From contig NZ_BCNM01000026.1 in assembly GCF_001514495.1 (NCBI RefSeq), positions 29,546 to 93,545 of the forward strand: a DNA stretch of 64,000 nucleotides. The letters are read 5' to 3'. The DNA comes from Paenibacillus pabuli NBRC 13638. Its GTDB lineage: Bacteria; Bacillota; Bacilli; Paenibacillales; Paenibacillaceae. Shown here in pieces: positions 34,125-42,097 of this stretch. Positions within the stretch are counted from its first letter, which is position 1. The number at the start of each line of letters is the position of its first letter. The notes under the pieces were generated by a model. That model worked only from the letters and a program-made list of their open reading frames with translations. It was not told where the DNA came from and did no database searches. The position numbers and the translations under genes are program-made.

Positions 34125-34862
34125 ATGGTAGCAAACAAGGAGTTTGATGGGCTGGGAGAGTCGAAAGATGACAGCATTCAGGCAGTCATTTTTGACATGG
34201 ATGGCGTACTGATTGACAGCGAACCGATTTATTTCGAGATTGAGCGCAGCTCTTTTGCCCATTTTGGCGCAAAGATGACGGAGGCGGAACATCACACCTA
34301 TGTTGGCGTTACGCTGGAATCGATGTGGCGGCAAGTGTTGGACAAGCACCAGTTGACGGCTACCGTGGAAGAAGCCCTCGCCTACCATCAACATAATGTG
34401 ATGCAGACGATGCTGGCTCACCCGAAGCTGACGGCCATGCCTTCCGTGGAACGCTGGTTAAGCTGGCTGCATGAGCAGCACATTCCGATAGCCGTTGCTT
34501 CTTCCTCTCCACGTGCACTGATCGATCTGATCATGGACAAGACTGGACTTGGAAAATACTTTGAGGTCCGAATGACGGGTGAGGAGGTCGCAAACGGCAA
34601 ACCGGATCCGGATATTTTCCTGACTACAGCTGAAATGATTGGAGCTTCCCCTTCGAACTGTCTTGTCATTGAGGATTCGCGCAATGGTGTTCAGGCCGCC
34701 AAAAGTGCAGGCATGCGCTGCATCGGATACCATAATCCGGGATCAGGCGACCAGGACTTATCCAAAGCCGATCTTCAGATTTCCAGTTACGATGAGTTAT
34801 GGACGCTGAAAGATACACTTCCGTTGGAAGGCCGCGCGCCAAGCTTGTCGGAGCTGCGCTGA
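34125..34862 (+). CDS. HAD phosphatase, beta-phosphoglucomutase-like subgroup
   Basis: A 245-residue cytoplasmic HAD enzyme with a helical cap (C1). The nucleophile and acid are Asp24 and Asp26 in FDMDGVLIDSEP. Motif II Ser is in VASSSPRA, the Lys is near NGKPDPDIF, and motif IV is VIEDSRNG. Substrates of this group are sugar phosphates. GGAGGAGG precedes the ATG. The first 17 residues are an unusual polar extension. As last gene of the cluster it could remove phosphate from the aminated hexitol 6-phosphate, the step done by YktC1 (an inositol-monophosphatase-like enzyme) in known azasugar clusters. Confidence 0.88.
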   Translation: MVANKEFDGLGESKDDSIQAVIFDMDGVLIDSEPIYFEIERSSFAHFGAKMTEAEHHTYVGVTLESMWRQVLDKHQLTATVEEALAYHQHNVMQTMLAHPKLTAMPSVERWLSWLHEQHIPIAVASSSPRALIDLIMDKTGLGKYFEVRMTGEEVANGKPDPDIFLTTAEMIGASPSNCLVIEDSRNGVQAAKSAGMRCIGYHNPGSGDQDLSKADLQISSYDELWTLKDTLPLEGRAPSLSELR

Positions 34863-34904
34863 GAAGATCATAGGTCTGGTATGAACATACAGGATTAGCA
34901 AATA

Positions 34905-34955
34905 AAACAACCCAAACGGCTTCAATTCCTTGGAATTGGAGCTGTTTGGGTTTTG
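34905..34955. terminator. bidirectional terminator after the HAD gene (hairpin copy A)
   Basis: AACCCAAACGGCTTCAATTCC pairs with the inverse ending GCTGTTTGGGTT. T-runs occur on both strands. It is about 80 percent identical to a second hairpin at 35905-35954. Confidence 0.85.
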
Positions 34956-34999
34956 CTTGCTGCAATGGGTGTTGCCTGAGGACACATGCTGTAATTTAA

Positions 35000-35182
35000 C
35001 TAAACTGAAATATCCAGACTGCCACCCAGATTGGGATGAGGAGCCGGAAGCGACTTTAACATTTCCGTCAATTGCTGGCCTTGTTGCTCTGCCATGTCTT
35101 TGGACATAGACATCACCTGCAAGCTCGCTGTTTGTGTTACGGAAGCCTGGCTCATGGCCATTGATAATGCTGCAATATCCAT
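35000..35182 (-). CDS. yjfB: YjfB family small protein
   Basis: A 60-residue protein of the YjfB (putative motility protein) family, recognisable from MDIAALSMAMSQASV...ASLQVMSMSKDMAEQQG. It has no signal peptide and a Pro-rich C-terminus. AGGAGT precedes the ATG. Members are widespread in Bacillota and often lie near flagellar or competence genes, but their function is unproven. Here it stands alone between a terminator and a lipoprotein gene. Confidence 0.8.
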   Translation of the reverse strand: MDIAALSMAMSQASVTQTASLQVMSMSKDMAEQQGQQLTEMLKSLPAPHPNLGGSLDISV

Positions 35183-35287
35183 ACTCGTACTCCTTTCGCT
35201 ATCTTGTCATTGGGTGTACTTATTATATATCGGTCGGAATGGATTAATTGTTAAAGGCTCGGTTAAAAATGCAAGAAGAACATCCCT

Positions 35288-35809
35288 TCACTCATACCCT
35301 CCCTCTGCTTCGGGCAGTTCTTTATAGGCTTCTTTGTTTTCGACGATCTGCTGAATAAACTTTCGCAGTTTCAATAACTGATCTGCCTCGTTTGTAACAT
35401 CACAATGTTGATCCGACCACATAAGAGACTGGATTGCTCCATCCACAGTCATTTGCCAACTCTCTTCATTATAAGGTTCTTTTGAACAGTATGAACCGGT
35501 TAATGCAACATCTTGCATCCCCATTACATTGATCTCATACATCTTTTTATAGATGCTGCGCATCTCTTCTGTGGTCAAGGCGATGTCTGCCGTGGCAGTT
35601 CCCTTAATGATGAGATCCTTAACAACCTGATCTTTATAGGTGTTTATTTCATTTTTTCTCACCTCACCATACCCGAAACGAACCATAAAATTGAAATCCT
35701 CAGGCATTTCTTGGGGCATAGCATTGGGTATAGGAAGTTGATTGGTTTTCGAATTGCAGCCGCTGATAATACACAATAATGTGATGAATATTAAACATAA
35801 TCGTTTCAT
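35288..35809 (-). CDS. hypothetical lipoprotein
   Basis: About 173 residues. The signal peptide MKRLCLIFITLLCII ends in the lipobox ISGC, so it is lipid-anchored on the outer face of the membrane. The mature part has two cysteines (in GSYCSKEP and DQHCDV) that may form a disulfide, and helices at the C-terminus. The ATG at 35809 has GGGGTGTGGAG just upstream; the extension to 35836 would bury the signal peptide. I recognise no domain. Similar small lipoproteins are common in Paenibacillus genomes. Confidence 0.72.
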   Translation of the reverse strand: MKRLCLIFITLLCIISGCNSKTNQLPIPNAMPQEMPEDFNFMVRFGYGEVRKNEINTYKDQVVKDLIIKGTATADIALTTEEMRSIYKKMYEINVMGMQDVALTGSYCSKEPYNEESWQMTVDGAIQSLMWSDQHCDVTNEADQLLKLRKFIQQIVENKEAYKELPEAEGGYE

Positions 35810-35904
35810 CTCCACACCCCTTGCAAATGTCTTCATACCTCATAGACGGGACTAACCTCCTATTGTTGCTCAGTCCGAGGAAATTATCACAAACAACTGA
35901 ACAA

Positions 35905-35954
35905 AAACAACCCAAACAGCTCCGATTCCATTGAATCGAAGCTGTTTGGGTTTG
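35905..35954. terminator. terminator-like hairpin copy B
   Basis: AACCCAAACAGCT and AGCTGTTTGGGTT form the outer stem, with inner CGATTC/GAATCG. It closely resembles copy A at 34905-34955. On the minus strand it would end transcription arriving from the acyl-ligase stub. Confidence 0.7.
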
Positions 35955-36430
35955 CTTGTGTACTAGCTTGTATACTAGCGAATGCCTTCAAACTCAGGCA
36001 TGCCCACGCCATCATGCATACCGCACCATGAAAGCTGCCAGCGGCTCGAAAAGCCTTGAAGTACACGCTTGTTTATCTTGGGAGTAGCCAGACGATTTTC
36101 TAAGAAACCTAGGACGTCTTATTTGGACCCGAAACAGTCTTTTTCAAATGTAAGGAACACCCGACACGTTATTTTCTGGAATCTTCCCCAAAAAAGCTAC
36201 AAACGGCTCCAAATTCCGATATAACGTGTCTCTAGTTCATTAGCGCTCACCACGCTTCTTCCCCACACCCTCTTGCTCTAATTGCAAGTGAGAGAGAAGA
36301 AAGCGGATAACGAACCCGTATACCGCCGAAGCGAAAGTCTTCGAAACAAAAGTCTCCGAGGAGAAAACCCACTTATATAGCGCCTCTATCGCTTGCTCGC
36401 ACACTCAAGGCACATTCTCGCCCACTTAGG
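35955..36430. other. 476-base region without a recognisable gene
   Basis: No credible coding frame on either strand. It contains a 10-base inverted repeat GACACGTTAT (36163-36172) / ATAACGTGTC (36221-36230) about 50 bases apart. It sits where the rest of the truncated acyl-ligase gene would be expected, so it is probably scar sequence from a deletion. Confidence 0.45.
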
Positions 36431-36877
36431 TTAGTGAATATTCGCACGATCTTGTACACTACACCTCTGAAAATCTAGTAATTCATGATCTAATGCGAAT
36501 TTCTTCATTTTATCCAGCACCTTTTCAGATGCAATCATGAAGGGGTTATTTAACAATTCCCAAATACGGCATACCTTCAAGTTTTGCTCTTCATCTTCAC
36601 CAATACTCACAGGTACGGGGATGAATCCACCAAGCAGACAAGCCCAGAATGCGACTAAAAACTGTTTGTTTTCTTGGATTTGAAAAATAATCTCTTGTTT
36701 TGGTTTCATGCCGATATCTTGTAGATGACCCAAATAACCTTGTGCTTCATTGAATAATTGATGGTATGATATAAAATTTTCACGTTTGTCTGCGTCGATA
36801 AAACGAATACCACGGTCCGTTATTTTACTTCTGTCGTGGATGACATCCACTAATGTTAGAAACTGATTAGTATACAT
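36431..36877 (-). pseudogene. acyl-CoA/AMP ligase, N-terminal stub
   Basis: A 148-residue fragment that matches the start of an AMP-forming acyl ligase (FISYHQLFNEAQGYLGHLQDIGMKPKQEIIFQIQENKQFLVAFWACLLGGFIPVPVS). It ends before the ATP-binding P-loop and the adenylation core, so it cannot be active. The ribosome site (GGAGGAGAGAT before the ATG) is intact, meaning that only the 3' three quarters are missing. Acyl ligases of this type load starter acids onto polyketide/peptide assembly lines. The neighbouring stand-alone acyltransferase supports that origin. Confidence 0.68.
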
Positions 36878-37082
36878 ATCTCTCCTCCAAATGGATCATC
36901 TCTATCATGCTTATCTAATTAGTTACACATGCTTTCAAGTAAAATTTTACCATATAAATATATGTCATTTCAATCAATTTATTGTTACTATATGGTAAAA
37001 TATAGAGATTAAAAGGCTCGTTTTTTACATATTTATGACAAAACGTCTGTACCTCCAATAACTTCTGAAGCATCAAACGACA
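36878..37082. other. spacer between the acyl-ligase stub and the acyltransferase
   Basis: AT-rich, no gene seen; presumably the promoter of the acyl-ligase stub. Confidence 0.4.
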
Positions 37083-37109
37083 AAAAAGGCCACCTTTAAT
37101 GAGGCAGCC
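37083..37109 (-). terminator. terminator of the acyltransferase gene
   Basis: On the minus strand GGCTGCCT-cattaa-AGGTGGCC is followed by TTTTTT. Confidence 0.65.
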
Positions 37110-37150
37110 TGGCGCTATATTATAGATCTTGTGTGAGAACAGATAGGGTA

Positions 37151-38353
37151 CTAGATTGCATCAATCAGTGTACTTGCATTCATTGGAGTTTGTTTTGCTG
37201 TGAGAATGGAATCGCATACCTGTAGAGTATCATTGATCTCTTCTTCACTGAGTTCATATCCATTCTTTATTTGTTCCTTTACCCGTTGTAATTGATGAAA
37301 CAAAGGATCAACCGTTTGGGTATATGATATTGAATCTGGGTTGTAGTTGCGTGAGATGAATGCAGTTACCATTATCTTGGATAACCACGTTTTACGAAGC
37401 GTTAACAGCTTATTTTTTCTTTCACTGGTATTCGTTAGTATTAGTAAATCGGAAGGCTGACTTAGAGAATAAGGGATAATACGCTTCGTTATTTTACTCA
37501 TAAGACTAACTAACACATGTTTTGAACCCAGCTCTATAACTTCAGTAACCCCATTTTCAAGCAGATAGTGCATAGACTCTGACCATCGTACAGGCATAGT
37601 CATCTGCATATTCAAGTATTCCGCGACAGATAGATCAGACTGATAAGGTGCTGCTGTAACATTGGAAATAATCGGAGATTTAGCAGGTTCATATTGATTT
37701 TGGTCCAGTTCAACTTTGAATTGTTCTGCTGCGCGCTGCATCATAGGCGAATGATAGGGACCACTCACGTTGATATAAGCGTGTTTTGCTTCCATGGATT
37801 CTGTCCTTTTTATAACTTCCTGTATGGAGCGACGATGTCCAGAGATCACAAACTGCTGGTCGGTATTTATACAAGCTACGCAGACAGGATGCTCGCTCGT
37901 GGAAACTTCTTCGCATATTTTTTGGAGTGTATTTAATGGAATGTGTGAGATCGCCGCCATGGTCCCTTGCTGATGTGGGTCTGCATTGTGCATAATGATG
38001 CCTCGTTGTCTCACAAGTTTAATAGCGTCATGAAAAGAAAGAACACCCGCGCATACCAGAGCTGAATATTCTCCCAAACTATGTCCAGCCAAATAAGCAG
38101 GTGCCACACCTATTTCTTGCATATACACCTGATAAGCGATGACACTAACGGTTAAAAGTGCAGGCTGAGCGTTCATCGTCATTGTTAAATCATTCATGCT
38201 GCCTTCAAAACATAACTTTCTCAAATCAATAGAAATAGCATCACTGGCTTCTTCAAATAACTTCCTGGCTTCTTCAAAATGATTCCAAAAGCCCTTACCC
38301 ATTCCAACCATCTGAGAACCTTGTCCCGGAAACAACAGAGCTACATTACTCAT
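37151..38353 (-). CDS. stand-alone (trans-acting) polyketide acyltransferase
   Basis: A malonyl-CoA:ACP acyltransferase of about 400 residues. It starts with the FabD-like LFPGQGSQMVGMG. The active Ser92 is in GHSLGEYSALV, Arg117 is in RQRGIIM and His201 is in GPYHSPMM, exactly the positions used by E. coli FabD, so it should be active. The domain ends near residue 290. A 110-residue helical C-terminal extension is not part of housekeeping FabD. This, together with the location outside fatty acid genes, favours a trans-AT that serves an AT-less polyketide synthase. No synthase is in the window. The ATG at 38353 has GGAGG 6 bases upstream. Confidence 0.85.
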   Translation of the reverse strand: MSNVALLFPGQGSQMVGMGKGFWNHFEEARKLFEEASDAISIDLRKLCFEGSMNDLTMTMNAQPALLTVSVIAYQVYMQEIGVAPAYLAGHSLGEYSALVCAGVLSFHDAIKLVRQRGIIMHNADPHQQGTMAAISHIPLNTLQKICEEVSTSEHPVCVACINTDQQFVISGHRRSIQEVIKRTESMEAKHAYINVSGPYHSPMMQRAAEQFKVELDQNQYEPAKSPIISNVTAAPYQSDLSVAEYLNMQMTMPVRWSESMHYLLENGVTEVIELGSKHVLVSLMSKITKRIIPYSLSQPSDLLILTNTSERKNKLLTLRKTWLSKIMVTAFISRNYNPDSISYTQTVDPLFHQLQRVKEQIKNGYELSEEEINDTLQVCDSILTAKQTPMNASTLIDAI

Positions 38354-38495
38354 CCGCAACCTCCAAGTATTCAATTTTAAATTTCATATACACACGCTAC
38401 TTTAAAACCAATAAATCCCTTGTTTGCAAAATTTATAATAAACTTTCATTGGGAGTTATGCAATAATAAAGTCAAAAGGAGGGTCATCTATTTCT

Positions 38496-38594
38496 ATGGA
38501 CGGAAAAAAATTCGTGATTCTTTTTGGGCTCCTTGTTGGCCTCTGTGTCGGAACATTTAGTGTTGTTCTTTACTGGATCTTGTCTGTAGTCTGA
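38496..38594 (+). CDS. small membrane protein, 32 residues
   Basis: A short frame, MDGKKFVILFGLL and onward, with one transmembrane helix (about residues 6-27) and a positively charged N-terminus. AAAGGAGGG lies at 38475-38483, 12 bases before the ATG, slightly long but strong. It is divergent from the acyltransferase gene. A hairpin follows the stop. No family recognised; it could be a regulatory or membrane-stress microprotein. Confidence 0.5.
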   Translation: MDGKKFVILFGLLVGLCVGTFSVVLYWILSVV

Positions 38595-38608
38595 GTACTA
38601 ATGCAAAT

Positions 38609-38634
38609 AGACACCTCCGTTAAGGAGATGCCTC
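38609..38634. terminator. terminator-like hairpin between the 32-residue ORF and the 73-residue gene
   Basis: AGACACCTCC and GGAGATGCCT pair (with G-T) around a TTAA-containing loop, followed by a T/C-rich stretch on the plus strand. It can serve both converging genes. Confidence 0.5.
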
Positions 38635-38669
38635 TTCCTTTCTGATCTGATCATTCAAGACTCTTATCC

Positions 38670-38891
38670 TCAGAGAAACGGATTCCTCTTTATTTCAGAT
38701 CCGATTTTTTCGCTCACTTCGTTCTCTGTATCACTCAACATTTGATCTGAAGATGGTACAGTTGAATAATCGTCCTGTAATACAATTACATACATCCCCT
38801 TACCTGGAATCCTAACCTGGCATACAGAATTTTCTTTGTTCATGGTGATCAGCTGCTCCATTAAGTCTGATGCCGTTATAACTTCTTTCAT
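38670..38891 (-). CDS. hypothetical 73-residue protein
   Basis: A small soluble acidic protein that begins MKEVITASDLMEQLITMNKEN and has a beta-rich middle (CQVRIPGKGMYVIVLQDDY). I recognise no family. It starts 18 bases after the stop of the YVTN propeller gene with GGTGAGGGG upstream, so it is almost certainly co-transcribed with it and may act with it. Confidence 0.6.
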   Translation of the reverse strand: MKEVITASDLMEQLITMNKENSVCQVRIPGKGMYVIVLQDDYSTVPSSDQMLSDTENEVSEKIGSEIKRNPFL

Positions 38892-38909
38892 CCGAATCCC
38901 CTCACCTTT

Positions 38910-40175
38910 CTACGGATTTACACCTACTGCGAACGGACGTGCCCCCACCGGAATGGTAGCAATCACCGTATTTGTTTCGCCATCGATCACAGAAATGGTA
39001 TTGTCATCTTGATTGCTTACATAAACTCGATTGGTTAACGGATTGGCGCCCGCCCCGTTTGGATTAATCCCGACCGGAACAGTAGCAATCACCGTATTGG
39101 TTAATCCACTAATTACTGAAACATTATCCGTATCTCGATTGGGTACGTAAATAGCGTTTGTGGAGGTATTAACCGCTACTTCAGCTGGCGTAACGCCGAC
39201 TGGAATGGTATCAATTACGGTATTCGTCACACCATCAATAACGGAAACCGTATTACTGGTAAAATTCGATACATAAATACGGTTGGTGGCTGGATTGACA
39301 CCTACACGGAATGGATTGACCTGAACGGGTATCGTAGCAATCACTGTATTGGTTACTCCATCGATCACAGATACAGTATCAGAATTAAAATTAGCTGCAT
39401 AGATCCGGTTGGTTAAGGAATTGACGCCTACTCCAGTTAAAAAATTGAGCCCCGGAATAGTGATAGCATCAATCACCGTGTTGGTCAATCCGTCAATGAC
39501 GGTTACATCTTCAGTTGTGTCCAATGAATTAAAATTTGCCGTATAAATGCCATTGGTTGCTATATCGACACCTACGTCACTTGGCTCATTCCCAACCGGA
39601 ACAGAAGCAATCACTGCGTTGGTTACACTATTAATGACGGAAATGGTATTACTGCTTCTGTTTGCGACATAAATACGACTCGTTAATGGATTGACGTCAA
39701 TCCCTGCAGGATTCGTTCCCACAGGAATGGTAGCAATCACCGTATTCGTTTCGCCGTTAATGACGGAAACATCGTTACTATTGAAATTGGCTACATAAAT
39801 GCGGTTGACTGATGTGTTGTCCTCCTCTATTTCAAGTTCGGAAGAGACTAATCGATGGGCCGCGACAAGCTGCCCGGATGCATTTTTGCCCCACACGGAA
39901 ATCTCTGTTTGCTCTATAGCTACACCTTCTATTGTAAAGACGAATTCAAACGCATCAAGATCGGCGAAATAAGTCCTTGTCACAACTTGATCCGGAGCAA
40001 TGGATATTTGCTCGCTAACATATAAACTCCTCGTTAAGGTCAAGTTATAACCTTGTATCAAAGCAACGGAACCTTCCAGAGAATTCCTGTTATCGATTTT
40101 AACTGTAACTTGTTGAGTTGGCCGAACATCGCTGACGGCATTATTCTCAATAGGTCCGGTTGACAAAATGGCCAT
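38910..40175 (-). CDS. seven-bladed YVTN beta-propeller protein
   Basis: About 421 residues. Seven consecutive repeats of roughly 42 residues (pattern RIYVANxxSNxVSVIDGxTNTVIATIPVGxNPxxVGVNPxT) begin near residue 124 and end exactly at the C-terminus, so they form one closed propeller. The N-terminal 120 residues (MAILSTGPIENNAVSDVRPTQQ...) are a beta-rich domain I do not recognise. There is no signal peptide or anchor, unusual for YVTN proteins, most of which are secreted. The ATG at 40175 has GGAGGAG 9 bases upstream. It is followed by a 73-residue protein. It may be a spore or stress surface component, but this is a guess. Confidence 0.85.
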   Translation of the reverse strand: MAILSTGPIENNAVSDVRPTQQVTVKIDNRNSLEGSVALIQGYNLTLTRSLYVSEQISIAPDQVVTRTYFADLDAFEFVFTIEGVAIEQTEISVWGKNASGQLVAAHRLVSSELEIEEDNTSVNRIYVANFNSNDVSVINGETNTVIATIPVGTNPAGIDVNPLTSRIYVANRSSNTISVINSVTNAVIASVPVGNEPSDVGVDIATNGIYTANFNSLDTTEDVTVIDGLTNTVIDAITIPGLNFLTGVGVNSLTNRIYAANFNSDTVSVIDGVTNTVIATIPVQVNPFRVGVNPATNRIYVSNFTSNTVSVIDGVTNTVIDTIPVGVTPAEVAVNTSTNAIYVPNRDTDNVSVISGLTNTVIATVPVGINPNGAGANPLTNRVYVSNQDDNTISVIDGETNTVIATIPVGARPFAVGVNP

Positions 40176-40258
40176 TTCGATAATCTCCTCCACTTAGATG
40201 TTATGATTCAATCTCAAGGCTTACGCACTAAATAAAAGTGATCAGTTTAAAGCAAAAT

Positions 40259-40292
40259 AAAGACCCTGCAATTAATATATGCAGGGTCTAAA
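40259..40292 (-). terminator. terminator upstream of the YVTN gene, after the HAD gene
   Basis: AGACCCTGCA (40261-40270) and TGCAGGGTCT (40280-40289) form a perfect 10 bp stem. It ends the minus-strand HAD transcript, with T-rich sequence after it. Confidence 0.8.
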
Positions 40293-40363
40293 ATAAGGTT
40301 TGGGATAAAAGGAGTGCGTATACCCGTCTTGGCATCTCAACTTGGTTTTATAGTTAGATAGGA

Positions 40364-41218
40364 TTAGATTAATCCATACTTCACAAAACTGTGATACAGC
40401 CCATCCTCTTCCACTGTTCCGGTGATATCATCTGCAATGGCTTTGAGTCCTGGCTTGGCATTACCCATTGCAATTCCTACAGCACAAAACTCCAGCATTT
40501 CGGCATCATTCATGCCGTCCCCGATGGCGAGTGTATCTTCACGCGACATGCCCAAATGTTCCAGCAAATCTGCGATGGCAATCGCTTTATGAATACCCGG
40601 AATCATCAGTTCACCACTCCCTTCACCGAAGACGGGAACTGTGCATTGAATGACTTCAAATTTGCCTTCAAACTCCTGCTTAATCCGCTCAAATGGAACA
40701 ACAGGGCTTTCCAGAAAACAAACCTTGTTTACGTCATCCTTATACAAATCAGCTTCGCCATACGTCAATCCGGTAATAAAAGGATGGGGCTTCTGTTCCT
40801 TCTTCGCTCTGGCAGCGGGATCATTCTCCACATCCCCATAGATGCGACGTTCCAGATGCGGTTGAAGATGGCTGCTTGCGTACAAAGCCGAATTGGATTC
40901 CAGGTAGAAGTCAATCTGGTGTTCATTAAAGAAATCGACCATATGCCGTACATCTTCAGCCGTTACCTTTTTGTGATACAGTACGTCCTGACCGAACTCT
41001 ACATAACCACCGCCCGCACCAATCAGACCGTCAAAACCTACGTCCCAGATTGAATCATAGATTTCTGCCTTGGATCGGCCTGTACATAAATAGAGCAGAT
41101 GTCCATTCTCACGAGCCTGTTTACAAGCCTGTGGTGCAGACAACGGAATGCTGCCGTCATCGTCTACCAGGGTGCCATCAATATCTATAAAAACAATCTT
41201 TCGCTGCATCATCTTCAT
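40364..41218 (-). CDS. Cof-type HAD phosphatase
   Basis: About 284 residues, HAD class IIB. Motif I is DIDGTLVDDDG near the N-terminus, the C2 cap lies in the middle, and motif IV is AIGDGMNDAEML near the C-terminus. Relatives act on sugar phosphates, FMN or pyridoxal phosphate. The ATG at 41218 has GGGGG 9 bases upstream; a GTG at 41224 and ATGs further in are alternatives. It is a single gene. Confidence 0.88.
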   Translation of the reverse strand: MKMMQRKIVFIDIDGTLVDDDGSIPLSAPQACKQARENGHLLYLCTGRSKAEIYDSIWDVGFDGLIGAGGGYVEFGQDVLYHKKVTAEDVRHMVDFFNEHQIDFYLESNSALYASSHLQPHLERRIYGDVENDPAARAKKEQKPHPFITGLTYGEADLYKDDVNKVCFLESPVVPFERIKQEFEGKFEVIQCTVPVFGEGSGELMIPGIHKAIAIADLLEHLGMSREDTLAIGDGMNDAEMLEFCAVGIAMGNAKPGLKAIADDITGTVEEDGLYHSFVKYGLI

Positions 41219-41356
41219 CTGCACTTGCCCCCAGTGTGTATTTTGCTGTTATGTTAAAATATTCATTCTAACCCAGACATCTCTTTCTCCAATAATCCGG
41301 CAAAGGCATCTGCAAAATAGTAATATTCATCTTCCATTCTCCAATAATTCCAATGG

Positions 41357-41938
41357 TCACTTACATGCCAATTTGTCCATATGCACCGTCTGCCAATCAT
41401 CATCCTGCTCCACAACAACGACATATCCCTGACGTTTCCAGAAATCGACCGCTCCCGGCAAGAAGCGATGTGTATGTAAGTAAAGCGTTGTATAGTGCAG
41501 TTCGGCCACCACGTTCTCCAGTTCTCTCACAAGAAGTGAACCGATGCCGTACCTGCGATATTCTGAATCCACATAACATTTCACAATTTCCGCCGCAGAC
41601 TGTGCAGGATATCTTCCTGATATTGCCTCGATGCGCCCATCATATGGCAGGATACCAACGGAACCCACAATCCGGTTGTCTTCCATAACTGCAACAAGAA
41701 AGACAGCATCGGCTGAATCCACATAATGTTCTTTGAATCGCTCCAGATCAACGGGTAATTTCCCATGGTCCATCATCGGAAACACTTCTCTGCGAACACG
41801 CATGGCAAAATCAATGGCATCATTTACTTGGTGCTCCTGAATAGCTATCACTCTCGGTTCGGTCTGATGCTGTGTCAAAAATTCCTCATTCCTCATCCTT
41901 GGATTCGAGCCCTTTTTCTGCTCTGTATACGAACCCAT
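41357..41938 (-). CDS. GNAT family N-acetyltransferase
   Basis: A 193-residue protein with a GNAT fold. The acetyl-CoA pyrophosphate loop is visible as EYRRYGIGSLL in motif A, preceded by the beta-4 strand VKCYVD and followed by LYLHTHRFLPGAVDFWKRQGY. The first 25 residues are polar and poorly conserved, so an ATG 14 codons in (after AAGGGCTCG) may be the real start. The acceptor substrate is unknown. No operon partner; the HAD gene is 138 bases downstream on the same strand. Confidence 0.82.
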   Translation of the reverse strand: MGSYTEQKKGSNPRMRNEEFLTQHQTEPRVIAIQEHQVNDAIDFAMRVRREVFPMMDHGKLPVDLERFKEHYVDSADAVFLVAVMEDNRIVGSVGILPYDGRIEAISGRYPAQSAAEIVKCYVDSEYRRYGIGSLLVRELENVVAELHYTTLYLHTHRFLPGAVDFWKRQGYVVVVEQDDDWQTVHMDKLACK

Positions 41939-42097
41939 CTGAAATACAAGTTCGCTCTCTATTTACAATTCTACCGAATTAGTACTTTCCTATCAATCTA
42001 TCTAAACTTCTATCCAAAATAGCAGAGAGCCCGCGCGATCTGATAGAGATCGCATACGATAAGGCGTGACATTAATAATTAAGAGGGGGAAGAACAT

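Noticed and set aside
38910..40175. The tandem nucleotide repeats here as a CRISPR or satellite array
   Set aside because: They are coding repeats of about 126 bases that translate into the seven YVTN blades.
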